In this document: positions 27,701-36,900 of the stretch, piece after piece | Layout of the letters: the number at the start of each line of letters is the position of its first letter | Numbering within the stretch: position 1 is the stretch's first letter | Origin: Streptomyces sp. D2-8 | GTDB taxonomy: Bacteria > Actinomycetota > Actinomycetes > Streptomycetales > Streptomycetaceae | DNA length: 64,000 nt | Assembly (NCBI RefSeq): GCF_023184515.1 | Contig: NZ_JAAHBP010000012.1 | Location: 62,001 to 126,000, forward strand | Direction of reading: 5' to 3' | The notes under the pieces: model-generated | The model's input: only the letters and a program-made list of their open reading frames with translations | Databases searched by the model: none | What the model was told of the DNA's origin: nothing | Made by a program: the position numbers and the translations under genes

Positions 27701-27919
27701 CTGGCCTCGGGCGACCGGAAAGGCGCGCGAGCGGACTGGGTCCACGCCCTCGAAAGCGCCGACGAGCGAGCCATGTCGCACAGCGCCCAGCAGGTCCGTG
27801 ACCGGCTCACCGCCCTCGACATGGATGCGGATCCCACGCCGACCGTGCCGGAGAGGGCGGCCGGGGGCCATGAGCTCCCGGCTCCGAGGAGTGGTGATCC
27901 TGGGCGCCAGGCGTACTGA
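24773..27919 (+). CDS. AfsR/SARP-family transcriptional regulator (SARP-BTAD-NB-ARC-TPR)
   Basis: 1048 residues. The OmpR-like winged-helix DNA-binding domain covers about 12-100 (FGLLGPLVVRRAG...LHAHISKVRAVLEP) and the BTAD helical domain about 110-262 (RYTDLRRHLSDELGLEPGPSL). After a linker comes an NB-ARC-type ATPase with Walker A ISGAPGVGKTTFAVH (about 385) and MLLVLDNARDEQQVRPLLP. C-terminal TPRs run from about 770 to 1000 (LHHLRLATTIFEEL and later repeats). Such large regulators switch on secondary metabolism or morphological genes, gated by ATP hydrolysis and TPR partners. The GTG at 24773 is used as start, and another GTG nine bases on is possible. No biosynthetic cluster is adjacent, so its target is unknown. 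Confidence 0.88.
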   Translation: MGTVTTVRQGLDFGLLGPLVVRRAGTVLDPGRRRQRLLLIRLLLADGRAVAPQTLCEELWPQQPGRTPAGATGSLHAHISKVRAVLEPQHLRRQGAFEVLVTEPLGYALRVPPESRDTVRFERSLAQAHRFMEQGRPERVVEEAGKALEMWRGTPFADAAHHLFATHEAARLEELRQTTREIRTTALLLQGRITEALDAAQEMTTENPLRETGWALLLRALYLAGRHPEALQRYTDLRRHLSDELGLEPGPSLRALHHGILHHDLPPLHSADELNRFGGASAPGGGAGHGRHPNGSAMSGVPDEGEAAAPIGPAADEPADAADRSDARCGPAADAEGTTSPPLARPAQLPRGLPVFAGRAAEGAWLSAVSGAPGRPGPTAAPVVVISGAPGVGKTTFAVHHAHRIAPSFPDGQLFVNLCGFHPHAPAVDPGNALHGFLTALGVPAPRIPEDTPGRSTLFRSLLADRQMLLVLDNARDEQQVRPLLPAGAGCLTLITSRNQLPGLITTDGAKPLTLPLPSQSEAHEALERRLGSERLAAEPTATADIIRLCGRLPLAMAVVAARAELDPSFPLHAIAEELRHTDGGLEAFTGFDTTTDVRTVFSWSYQSLDEPTARLFRLLALHPGPHITAPAAAGLAGLPLPRTRRALAGLVSSCLVEQPLPGRYSLHDLLRGYGTELTHAHDTTDERHQATLRVLDHYMFTAHEANQLLKHDTTPELDLGAPNPGVTPENLTTIKQATRWLTAEHRVLTGLLHTAVSQKLDHHTTGLAWSLKDYLYRQEFWPEAITALTPALEVARRQNDRLEEGRCLRHLGGVHGYLGHQEQALHHLRLATTIFEELDVTGDQARAHYVTACALFLFGRVQEAVASSERGLELSRETGEELWLAECLVELAWFRSNLGQLEKSLQYCEEGIALFQRLDAPWQLAQAWDILGYNLRQLGRYEESVATYQRATQAFEELGDHRNAIGTLMRLGDTRLASGDRKGARADWVHALESADERAMSHSAQQVRDRLTALDMDADPTPTVPERAAGGHELPAPRSGDPGRQAY

Positions 27920-27941
27920 TCACGAGCGTTGTCGGCTTCAT
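27807..27941 (-). CDS. Candidate 44-residue peptide antisense to the SARP 3' end
   Basis: An ATG at 27941 is preceded by a perfect GGAAGGAGGG ten bases upstream and opens a 44-residue frame starting MKPTTLVIS and ending HPCRGR, with no similarity I recognise. It overlaps the SARP 3' end on the opposite strand. The ribosome site is the only real support, so this is a tentative small gene. Confidence 0.25.
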   Translation of the reverse strand: MKPTTLVISTPGAQDHHSSEPGAHGPRPPSPARSAWDPHPCRGR

Positions 27942-28534
27942 CAGTGAAGTCCCTCCTTCCGAGAAGGTGCCGTGCTCCGAAGCAACACGACCGAGGGGCC
28001 GGCCCGGGGTGAAGGGGTGGACGACTGGTCTGTGTGCCACCGTGTCGGACCTGGGCACAGGCTTGGCGAGCGAGGAGTCACCCCCTGGCCCGCAGGCACC
28101 GACACATAGGCGTTCGGTCTGCTGAACGTGGCGGGCGGCTCTCCGGTTCACACTGCGGTCGATGCCGTCCTCGGCGCCGTCACGGGCGAGCCGCGCCTGA
28201 AGGGTCTCGCGCCGGTGGTCGGCCCGAAGTGGCCGCGAGATCGCCGGCGCCTCCTTGCACCAGAGCGTCGCGACTGATGTCCGACACCGGCGGGCACCCG
28301 CTCCGCCCTCCCCTCGGCCCGAACCGCGGCGGCTGCCCTCCCGTGTGCGGCTCGGCCAACAGCGGCGTCCTCAGCGGATGCCGGGGCCTGGCCGGCACGG
28401 TCAGCGAGAGACACCAAGGGGCACGACAAGGAGACGGCAAGGTTTGGCCAAGGGCTCCCTACGAGTGTTGAGCCACTCGCCCGCGCATGCGGGAGTGCAC
28501 GCCACAGAACACTCGAACAGGATGGGCGCCACCC
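27942..28534. other. Intergenic region before the sigma factor
   Basis: About 590 bases with no gene I can support on either strand. It should hold the promoter of the sigma factor gene. Confidence 0.45.
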
Positions 28535-29122
28535 ATGAACGGGATCACGAAAGCGGGGACCACCGCCCTCGCTCCGGCTCGGGCGCATGCGCAGAACGCC
28601 ACTTCGGACGCCGACTGCGATGCCTTCATCCGAGACGTCTACGACCACTACGGACTTCTGCTCGTCCGGTACGCCACGCGACTGCTGGACGGCGACTGGC
28701 ACAAGGCGGAGGACATCTTTCAGGAGACCGCGGCCCGTGCCTGGAAACACGCCCGGTTCTTGCGCACCCGCGGCGACCACATCCGGCCGTGGCTGTTCAC
28801 CGTGGCCAGGAACCTCGTCATCGACCACCACCGGGCTCGGCAGATCAGGCCGCTCGAGCTGATGCCGGTCGAGGACCTGGACACCTCATGGGACGGCATG
28901 AGATCCACGATCACCTCCCACGCGGTGCTGGAAGCGCTGCGGGAGCTGAAAGAGCAGCATCGGACCATCATCGGCCTCATGTACTACCTGGAATGCAGTG
29001 TGGCCCAGGCAGCCGAGCACCTCGGCATCCCGCCCGGCACCGTCAAGAGCCGCGCCTTCTACGCCGTGCGGGCACTGCGCCGGGCCCTGGAGAAACAAGA
29101 CGTACTCGGCGCACAGCCATAG
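28535..29122 (+). CDS. ECF-type RNA polymerase sigma factor
   Basis: 195 residues. Sigma region 2 is clear: DHYGLLLVRYATRLLDGDWHKAEDIFQETAARAW and RPWLFTVARNLVIDHHRA. Region 4 follows: LKEQHRTIIGLMYYLECSVAQAAEHLGIPPGTVKSR. I chose the ATG at 28535, since the frame's earlier ATG at 28487 adds unconserved residues. ECF genes often sit beside an anti-sigma gene, but none follows here. Instead the next 200 bases lead into the first element junction (29317). It is possible that a downstream anti-sigma gene was displaced by the element; that is inference. Confidence 0.85.
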   Translation: MNGITKAGTTALAPARAHAQNATSDADCDAFIRDVYDHYGLLLVRYATRLLDGDWHKAEDIFQETAARAWKHARFLRTRGDHIRPWLFTVARNLVIDHHRARQIRPLELMPVEDLDTSWDGMRSTITSHAVLEALRELKEQHRTIIGLMYYLECSVAQAAEHLGIPPGTVKSRAFYAVRALRRALEKQDVLGAQP

Positions 29123-29316
29123 CGTGCGGAGGTGGCGATCGGTGCCGTGGGGGCGGCCGGAACGTCGGCAGGAGCGCACACCTCCCGAACCGGCCGGGGC
29201 GATTCGGCTCGCCGGCCCGTATCCGCCGCACGACGAATGGTGGGCCAAGCACGTTGTCCAGACCGTAGCGGAGGTCACGAAACGCGGAGTCGCTCCCCAA
29301 CGACCTGACTCGCAGA

Positions 29317-29477
29317 TCAGACGCCCTGTCCGACCGGCTCCAGAATCGCCACCCACTCCACGGGCGAGGTCATCGGAAAGATGTCGCTTTGAACGCGTCG
29401 CGCAAAGCCCCAGGTCAGAGCCGGATTATCGGCTCATCACCCAGCCTACGGACATCCGGAGCGTCACATGAGCGTCA
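29317..29477. repeat. Element junction C (att-like): methyltransferase 3' end plus right arm
   Basis: The minus strand of 29317-29385 encodes 23 codons, DIFPMTSPVEWVAILEP... then stop, recognisable as the end of a TrmA/RlmCD-type RNA m5U methyltransferase (family pattern FPxTxHxExV). To the right, at fixed distances, come CCAGGTC (29410-29416, 25 bases on) and the doublet GAGCGTCA-CAT-GAGCGTCA (29459-29477, 74 bases on). The left arm present in junctions A and B is missing here. The Cys and His kept in A and B are Trp and Pro here, as expected of a displaced, non-functional end. Confidence 0.75.
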
Positions 29478-29692
29478 TGACCGACAGCGCACAGCTCTTG
29501 CTCGGGCAAGACGCCGCGACAACTGCCTCACCTGAGATGACGCCATAGAGATTCGGCAGTCGCTCCTTGCCACCGGCTGTACATCGCCCGGCGCACGCTC
29601 GGTCTCCAGAACGACTGCCTTAGCTGAACTGGCAGCGTAGCTGAGCGCGAAGGTGTCGCGATGACGCGACACCTTTCGCCCGGAGCCGTACA

Positions 29693-30470
29693 TCAGGCAC
29701 GCATTACTACCGCAATGGGGAGGCGCGACGCCCGAAATGCCGGGACGGCTCCCCCCAACAGCCCCGCCCCCGAACCGACTGCGAGTCCGACAAGGCAAGC
29801 CCGGAGCGGGAACGCTCCGGCGCTCACGCCCTCGGCGACGACAGGCATGAGGGTTACGTACAGTGCCCAGCAGACTCCGGAGGCAACAGCGGCACCCAGG
29901 AACCCGATCATCACTGACTCGGCCAGCACCAGCACGGCGACGTCCCTTCGGGTCGCTCCGAGCGAGCGCCGCAGAGCGAACTCTTCCGCTCGTTCGTTAA
30001 GAGTGGCGAGTCCGATGTTGAGGATGCCGATGACGCCGACGAGAAGGGTTACGGCTCCCACCATGAGGAACGTCGTGCGCATGGTGTCCAGGGTGACGGC
30101 CAGTTCGTCGACTGTGTCCACGCGTTGCGCGTTGCCGTTGACCTGGAGGCCGAATGTGTGGACTGCGGAATTGAGTTGGGAGCCGACGGACGTGGTCGAG
30201 TGGGGACCAAGGCGAGCGATGACGTGCACGGTCGCTTCAGTCTCGGTGCCGGCCCGGGATTGCACCTGCTTCAGCGGAATCCAGACTTGCGGTGTGGAGA
30301 GTCCGTCGTCGACGACGGCGGCCACCCTGACCAGCACCGGTTGGGTGCCCGGTGTCGGCTGCAGAGTGAGTTCGCCGAGCTCCGCTGCAGCACGGTTCAC
30401 TGCAGGCGACGGATTCAGAGCATCTCGGGACGTGCTTGAGCAGGACCATTTGGTTGCGGGCCCTGGCTGC
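29693..30470 (-). pseudogene. Remnant of a MacB/FtsX-type ABC transporter permease (C-terminal part)
   Basis: The C-terminal half of a MacB-like permease: an outside segment (VRVAAVVDDGLSTPQVWIPL; VHVIARLGPHS) followed by FtsX membrane helices (MVGAVTLLVGVIGILNIGLA, the conserved LNERAEEFALRRSLGATRRDV, and later helices) ending in ...AVVMRA. The N-terminal helix and the rest are missing because the frame runs directly into an ISL3 transposase fragment. The partner ATPase is absent. It is a decayed gene and not a functional fusion. Confidence 0.7.
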
Positions 30471-30479
30471 CTACGGTGA

Positions 30480-30937
30480 GCTGCCAGGTCACTGACCTGC
30501 ACCGCTTCAGGGAGCGCCTGGCGGATCGCCTCGCCGTAGGAGCCGGAGCCGTCGCGGCAGACGTATGCGGCCCCGGGGTGCTCACGTAGCCACGCGGCCA
30601 GGGTCTGGGCGGTGCGCTCGGGCAGGACGTCGATCCGCTCGGCGTCGATGATCGCGGTGGCGTAGCGGTGCCGGCGCTTGGGGGCGATGTCATCGATGCC
30701 GAGCACGCGCGGGACGCGCAGCGGCGGCGCCGCCCTTCGCATGAGCATGCGCAGTTCGGTCGAGCGGGAGATCGCGCGGGAGAGACGGGCGCCCGCCCGG
30801 CCCTCTAACTCCTCGACTGCGGAGCCGAGTTGGTCTGCCAGGCAGTCGGTGCGACGCTGGTAGCACTTCACGACGCCGGGAACCTGATCACGGAACGCGC
30901 GGCGCCCTTCGCCACCGGCCGTGGCGAAGGGCACCAT
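30480..30937 (-). pseudogene. ISL3-family transposase fragment
   Basis: About 150 residues matching the central part of ISL3 transposases: LGIDDIAPKRRHRYATAIID (first catalytic Asp region), VDVLPERTAQTLAAWLREHPG and VCRDGSGSYGEAIRQALPEAVQVSD (second catalytic Asp region). The N-terminal zinc-binding part and the C-terminal third are gone, and the frame continues into a permease remnant. No terminal inverted repeats were found. Dead insertion-sequence debris. Confidence 0.75.
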
Positions 30938-30966
30938 GGTTCACCCGGGCTCCCGGGCCGCCGCGA

Positions 30967-31299
30967 TCATGCGGCAGCCGTACGGTCTCCCTTCGGGGTG
31001 TTCATGAGCCAGAAACCGCCCCCGGCCGGTGCCCAGTGGACACCATCCAGCGCGGCCACGGCTCTTTCCAGGACCTCGTCGGCGCTTCCGGGCCACGCCT
31101 CGAAGCCGCCACCGCCGAGCTCTCCGACGATCATGAAGCCGTCCCGCACCAGATGGGTGAGGACCTCGATCGCGACGGCCCTGAAGTCGCTCCGCGACCG
31201 CTCGGCCGCTTCGCGTGCGAGCCCGATCAGCCTGTCCACGGGTACCCAGTCGCCGAGCCCCTCCACGAGGAGCTCACACACGATGACGTCCCTATTCAT
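30967..31299 (-). CDS. Small protein, probable immunity protein for the adjacent Hint/toxin remnant
   Basis: 110 residues from the ATG at 31299, 8 bases after the stop of the toxin-bearing remnant upstream, in the same direction. No signal peptide or membrane helix; acidic, with a helix-strand pattern (EVLTHLVRDGFMIVGELGGGGFEAW). I do not recognise the family. Position directly downstream of a toxin C-terminus is the classic place for the cognate immunity gene, so that role is inferred. It could still be expressed even though the toxin gene upstream is broken. Confidence 0.55.
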   Translation of the reverse strand: MNRDVIVCELLVEGLGDWVPVDRLIGLAREAAERSRSDFRAVAIEVLTHLVRDGFMIVGELGGGGFEAWPGSADEVLERAVAALDGVHWAPAGGGFWLMNTPKGDRTAAA

Positions 31300-31307
31300 C
31301 CGGATTC

Positions 31308-32200
31308 CTATTCATCGGGAAGGTGTACCTTCATGCCCTTCCCCCCGACGGGGAAGATGTCGATCGTCTCCCCGCCGGACCTCGACGAGGTACGCCACTG
31401 GATGACCGTGCCGTCCGCCAGCTTGTATACCTCGGGGATCTTGGGCCCGCGTGCGGGCAGGCGCTCCGCGCCGGCGGTCCACTTCTCGAACGCCTTGCGC
31501 ATGTCGGAGACGCTGGACATCTCACGGACGTGTGACTGCTTGCCCTTCGGGAGGGCGTCGAACTCCGACTTCCACACGCCGCACCCGTTGGCGTTGTGGA
31601 CGAGCAGCGGGGTGGTGCCCGCCACCACGTAGTACGTGTGCAGGTCCGCGACGGTGAGGTTGTGGACCGTCCGGTCCTGCGCCGTCCACGCGGACACCGC
31701 GCTGACCGGTACTTGCGTCCCCGCGCTCGTGCGCAGCCACATGCCCGGCCGCAGGTCGCCCGCGGTGCCCCACACCCCGAGGTCCTCGATCCAGAAGGGG
31801 TGCCCCTCGGTCGCGGTGACCGAGGAGGTGCCGTCGTCCGTGCGCACCTCGGCCGTGACGAGTTCCTTGTCGCCGTGACCGGTGATGAGGGCCGTGACGG
31901 GCTCGGACTGTGTGCGCCCGCTCTCCGGGTCGGTGGCGAGCACCTCATCGCCCACGCGCACCCGCTCGATGGGCAGGTGCGTGCCGTCCGCCATCAGTAC
32001 GGGAGTGCCGGCCGGGAAGCTGTTGCAGAGGACGGCTCCCTCGCCACGGCCCGGTTGGCCGCCGTCAGCTCGCGGACGGTGTTGCCGAAGCGGTCGTACT
32101 CGGTCGTCGTCATGTGTCCGCCGGGCGTCGCGGCGTTCACCTGGACCGACCCGCCGGCGAGCGTCACGGGAACCGTCGATGCGCGCACCCGGGCCGTCCG
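31308..32200 (-). pseudogene. Collapsed Rhs polymorphic toxin: interior RHS repeat joined to Hint and toxin domains
   Basis: The 31308-32036 part encodes CNSFPAGTPVLMADGT (start of a Hint autoprocessing domain, Cys at its head), GDEVLATDPESGRT, ATEGHPFWI and VHNLTVADLHTYYVVAGTTP. A toxin tip of about 90 residues follows (VIQWRTSSRSGGETIDIFPV, resembling BECR-type ribonuclease tips). Just upstream, in another frame, is TTTEYDRFGNTVRELTAAN, which belongs to the interior RHS repeats. In intact Rhs proteins about a thousand residues separate the two, so a deletion plus frameshift has fused them. No promoter or start remains. A small possible immunity gene follows at 30967-31299. Confidence 0.75.
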
Positions 32201-32368
32201 ATCCGGGCAGTGGTCGAGCTGGCTGCGGCTGGACGGCGACAGCGGCCCGGGCGAATCGGCCTGCGCCGCACCTACGCTCAGCTCACGGCGCTGGAGAAGG
32301 ACCCTCGCCGCCCATCCCCAGGACCGCGTGCAGGGATTCCGGGTGTCGGCCTCCGAGGAGGTGGAGTC

Positions 32369-32646
32369 ATGCCCTCCAGCCCACAACCCGCCGCACCCAC
32401 GCAGAACGACGTCTCGGGCGCAGTTGCCGAGGACCTCGCGCTGTACCGGGAGAAGTTCCGGCTCCGGCTGCCGGAGTCGCTGGACGAGTTGCACGGCCCG
32501 GCCCAGGGGGCCGTGGAGCTGCCATTGCCCAGGATCTGCTCCTTGAGCTGTGGCCGGTGCTGCGCACACTCGTCGGCCGTACCGTGCGCACCGTCTGGGA
32601 AGACGCCTCCCCCCAGCTCGCCTCCCGCACCCGGGCCGCCGCGTGA
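32369..32646 (+). pseudogene. Small conserved Streptomyces protein, internally deleted and frameshifted
   Basis: It starts with an ATG behind GGAGGTGGAGTC and reads VAEDLALYREKFRLRLPESL, then the end of the protein (QDLLLELWPVLRTLVGRTVR ... TRAAA, stop at 32646) appears in another frame. The middle is missing. I recognise this as a short protein of unknown function that recurs near mobile DNA in Streptomyces; the resemblance is from memory only. Confidence 0.5.
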
Positions 32647-32833
32647 CGGACATACCGGAGCTGCACATGCGGCTCCTGGCGCGAATCTGCACCGTGAGGG
32701 CTGGTCCTGTTCCACAGCGGTCTCGAACTGAGGGCGACATGCAGGGCCACGATGAGCCTCCAGGAGAACCACCGACATGTTCGCATGCGTCTTGATCTAC
32801 GGTGCCAACAGTCACCTAGGACGGGGAGAGGCC

Positions 32834-33256
32834 GTGCAGCAGACCAGGACAGCGCTCGCCGAGCGAATCGCCGAGCAGAGAAGGGGAATCGGTGACCCTC
32901 GGGCGCTGGTCGGTGAGATGCGGCGCTCGGTTCTGCTGGTGCCGACGGCCGGTGGGGGCCTCTGGTCGGCGTGGTCGGGCGGGGTGCGGTGGATCTGCGG
33001 GTTCACCGACGAGGCCGCACTGGCCCGGTTCGCCCTGCATCACGGGTCCGGTGATCAACCCATGGACTACGCGGCGTTGTTGGGCGCGCGCATCGTCGAC
33101 GAGGTCGTGCCGTCTTTGGACGAGCCCGCCGGCCTGGCCGTCGACATCGCCACCGAGGACGGGTCGATGTTCTTCCCCCCGGTCGTGGGCGTCGTCGCGG
33201 ACGGCGTCGCCGTCGACTCCGGCGAGGCACAGGAGGGGCGCGGCCATGGGCGTTGA
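32834..33256 (+). CDS. SseB-like accessory protein of the Rhs toxin operon
   Basis: 140 residues from the GTG at 32834 (GGGGAGAGG just upstream). The fold pattern fits the SseB N-terminal domain: RRSVLLVPTAGGGLWSAWSG, then ICGFTDEAALARFALHHG. No signal peptide. Its last bases overlap the ATG of the next gene. It shares a general type with the T7SS-associated protein at 7762-8499, which supports a link between this operon and T7SS export, perhaps as a chaperone or adaptor. That role is inference. Confidence 0.65.
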   Translation: MQQTRTALAERIAEQRRGIGDPRALVGEMRRSVLLVPTAGGGLWSAWSGGVRWICGFTDEAALARFALHHGSGDQPMDYAALLGARIVDEVVPSLDEPAGLAVDIATEDGSMFFPPVVGVVADGVAVDSGEAQEGRGHGR

Positions 33257-33902
33257 CGGGGCCGATCTGCAGTTCGACAAGGCGTCTGTCGCGAAGTTCA
33301 CGCAGGGCGTGGGCGCGACCATCGACGGGCTCGGTGATCTGGGCGGCGCCACCGGTTCGGTGCTGGGCAAGGGCTTTTCGGAGCTGGCGATGACCGGAAT
33401 GGAGGCCGGGCACCACGGCCTCTCGGTCGACTTCGAGGACTTCTGCGAGCGCTGGGAGTGGGGTGTGAGGGCCCTGGTGGGCGACGCCAGCGCTCTCGCG
33501 AACCGCCTCGGCTTGGCGGCGGGCACCCAGTGGGAGCACGACCAGTACGTCGAGGGCACGCTGAAGGTGGGCGTCAATTCCGTGATGGGCGGCAACCCGC
33601 ATGCCACCGAGGAGGAGATCGCCCGGCAGGACTGGGGCGAGGTGTTCACGCCGGACGCCCTGAACCCTGACTGGAGCGCGGAGTCGTTCGACGAGGCGGG
33701 TGAGGACATCGAGCAGACGTGGAAGGACACCGGCCGCTCGGTTCTCACCGAGGGCGATGGCGGCCGGCGGTCGCAGGCGATCATCGACGCGTCGGGGCTC
33801 TCCGAGGACCAGTGGAACCAGGCGCTGGACAACACCTTCGGCCCGTCGCCGGAGGAACGCGCCCGGCAGGCGCAGCAGCAGGGTGAGTCCGGGGGGAACT
33901 GA
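33246..33902 (+). CDS. Conserved protein upstream of the Rhs toxin, possible WXG100-like partner
   Basis: 218 residues starting at an ATG inside the end of the SseB-like gene and ending 2 bases before the Rhs start, so all three are one operon. The first half is largely helical and contains WEWGVRAL, a W-x-G that recalls the WXG100 turn. The second half is acidic with ASGLSEDQWNQALDNTFGPS. No signal peptide. I do not recognise the family with certainty. The position suggests a carrier or co-secreted partner for the Rhs toxin. Confidence 0.6.
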   Translation: MGVDGADLQFDKASVAKFTQGVGATIDGLGDLGGATGSVLGKGFSELAMTGMEAGHHGLSVDFEDFCERWEWGVRALVGDASALANRLGLAAGTQWEHDQYVEGTLKVGVNSVMGGNPHATEEEIARQDWGEVFTPDALNPDWSAESFDEAGEDIEQTWKDTGRSVLTEGDGGRRSQAIIDASGLSEDQWNQALDNTFGPSPEERARQAQQQGESGGN

Positions 33903-33904
33903 CG

Positions 33905-36900
33905 GTGGGTATAGGCGACTTCCTCAGCGACATCACGCCCGACTCGGTCGAGAACGCGGTCGAGGACGGTGTCGAGTGGGCCGGCAACCGGGTCGAGGAC
34001 GCCGGGAACTGGACCGCCGACCGGCTGCAGGACGTCGGCTGGGAGTCCGGTGCTGACTGGGTGCGCGAGCAGTCCCGTTCGGTCGCCAACCGCATGGGCG
34101 CCGAGGTCGACGAGATGGACCTCGGGCAGACCGAGGACAAGACCAGGCTGATCTACGGCAGCGCAAGCAAGATCAACGCCACCGCCGACAAACTCCGGGC
34201 CTTCCAGACCGCCTTCGACGACGCCGGTGACGGTCTCAAGGGCCTGGACTCCTCCCGGCTCAAGGGCGAGACGGCCGACGCGCTGCGCACCGCGGTGAGC
34301 ACCCAGCCGCCCAAGTGGTACGCCGCCGCCGACGCCTGTGCGAAGGCGCTCGGCGCGCTCGACGCGTTCGCCGGCACGATCACCTGGGCGCAGGCACAGG
34401 CGCAGACGGCGATCGACAAGTGGAAGGAGGGTGTCAAAGCCTCCGAGGACGCCGCAGAGGCCCACCGCAAGAAGGTCGACGACTTCAACAGCGCGGTCGA
34501 TCGCTACAACGCCCTGCCCGCCGACAAGCGCGATCCGGGCTCGCTCCCGCCCAGGCCCGCGGCGACGTTCGAGGACCCCGGCAAGAAACTGATGCAGGAG
34601 GCCCAGGACATCCTCGCCGAGGCGCGCAAGCAGCGGAACTCGGCGGCGGAGACCGCGCGCACGGCGGTGCGCGCCGCCCGCGACATGGCCCCGCAGAAGC
34701 CCTCCTACGCCGAGCAACTGGCCGGTGGGTTCCAGGAGTTCCAGATCATGGGCGACCATGTCGGCGGCGGCATCATCAAGGGCACGGCGGGCATCCTCAA
34801 CTTCGTCCGCAGCGTCAACCCCGTCGACCCGTACAACATCACGCACCCGGCCGAGTACGCCACCTCCCTCAACAGCCTCGCCGCCGGACTGATCGTCGCC
34901 GCCAACGACCCGGTCGGCACCGGCAAGCAGATGGTCAGCGACTTCATGAAGGACCCGGCCGAGGGCTTCGGCAGGCTGATTCCCGACCTCGCGCTGACCG
35001 CCGCCACGGGTGGCGGTGGCGCCGCGGTGAAGGGCATCCGCATCGCCGGGGAGGCCGCCGACGCCGCACGGGTGCGCAAGCTGGTCGACGACGCCCCCGA
35101 CGGCACCCACAACCGCCCCGACGGCGAGCGCACCACCGACGGCACCGACCCCGTCGACCTCGCTTCGGGCCGGATGTTCCTGCCCCAGACCGACCTCGAG
35201 ATACCCGGCATCCTGCCCCTGGTCTTCACCCGCCGCACCGAGTCCGGCTGCACGGCCGGCCGCTTCCTCGGCCCCTCCTGGACGTCCACCGTCGACGAAC
35301 ATCTGCGCATCGACGCCATCGGAGTCGTCCACGTCACTGCCGACGGGCTCCTGATCCCGTACCCGCACCCGGTCCCCGGCGCGCCCACCACCCCGTCATC
35401 GGGCAGAGCCCGCACCCTGCTGGCCCGCGACGCCAACGGCGACTACACCGTCACCGACCCCGACAGCGGCCTGACCTTCCACTTCACCGCCCCGCCCGGC
35501 AGCGAACCCGGCGACGACGGAACCGCCTGGCTGTCATCTGTCACCGACCGCAACGCCCACACGATCACCCTCGACCGCACCGACGACGGCCTGCCCCTGG
35601 CCCTCGTCCACTCGGCCGGTCACCAGGTGAAGCTGGCCACCGCCGACGGCCGGATCACCGCACTTTCCCTGGCCGGCGCCGGTGAGGGCGGCGCGGACCT
35701 GCCCCTGATGAACTACGGCTACCAGGACGGCAACCTCACCACGGTCACCAAACCGTCCGGTGCCACCACCACCTTCGTCTACGACGACCGCCGCCGCGTC
35801 ATCGCCTGGATCGACTCCAACAACAGCCGCTACGACTACATCTACGACGACCGCGACCGCGTCGTGGCCGAGGGCGGCGAGGCCGGCCACGTCCAGATCA
35901 CCCTCACCTACACCGAACCGGACCCCCAGACAGGCCACCGCACCACAACGCTCACCACCGCCGCCGGGCACGCGACCCGCCACGTGTTCGGCCCCGGCTG
36001 CCGCCTCCTGGCCGTCACCGACCCGCTCGGCCAAACCACCCGGTTCACCTACGACGCACTCGGCAACCTCCGGACCCGCACCGACCCTCTGGGCCTCACC
36101 ACGGCGTTCTCCTACGACGAGGACAGCCGGGTCGTCTCCGCCACCCGCCCCGACGGAAGCGAACTGCGCACCGTGCGCGGCCGGTTCGGCCTGCCGGTGG
36201 AGGTCGTCGGGCCGGACGGCGCCCGTATGGTGCATGAGTTCGACGAGCGGGGAAACCGCACGGCGGTCACCGACCCGGCCGGCTCCACCACCCGCTACAC
36301 CTATGACCACGCCGGCCGGCTCACCTCGGTCACCGACGCCCTGGGAGCCACGACACGCGTGGCGTGCGACGCCGCAGGGCTGCCCGTGGAGGTGACCGAT
36401 CCCGGCGGCGCCGTCACCCGCACGGAGCGGGACGGCCTCGGAAGGCCGGTCCGCATCACCGATCCGGTGGGCGGTGTCACCCACCTGGAGTGGCACGCCG
36501 ACGGGCAGCTCTCCCGGCGCACCGGCCCCGACGGCGCCACCGAGTCGTGGACCTACGACGGCGAGGGCAACCTGCTCACCCACACCGACGCGTCCGGTGG
36601 CGTCTCCCGCTTCGAGTACACCCACTTCGACCTTCCGGTCGCCCACACCCGGCCCGACGGCGCCCGCTACGAGTTCGAGCACGACGCCGAGCTGCGCCTC
36701 ACCCGCGTCATCAACCCGCAGGGGCTGACCTGGACCTACGACTACGACGCCGCCGGCGACATCGTCTCGGAGACCGACTTCGACGGCCGCACCCTCACCT
36801 ACCGGGTGGACGCCGCGGGCCGGCTCGCCGCCCGCACCGACGCTCTCGGCAGGACCATCTCGTTCGAGCGCGACCAGCTCGGCCAGGTGGTCCGCAAGGA

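Noticed and set aside
29459-29477. GAGCGTCA repeats as a CRISPR array
   Set aside because: Only two 8-base units 3 bases apart at each site, no regular spacers and no cas genes; the linkage to methyltransferase ends fits att-like arms.
29693-30937. A genuine transposase-permease fusion gene
   Set aside because: Both halves are truncated relative to their families and the transposase lacks its zinc-binding and C-terminal parts; the open frame is fortuitous.
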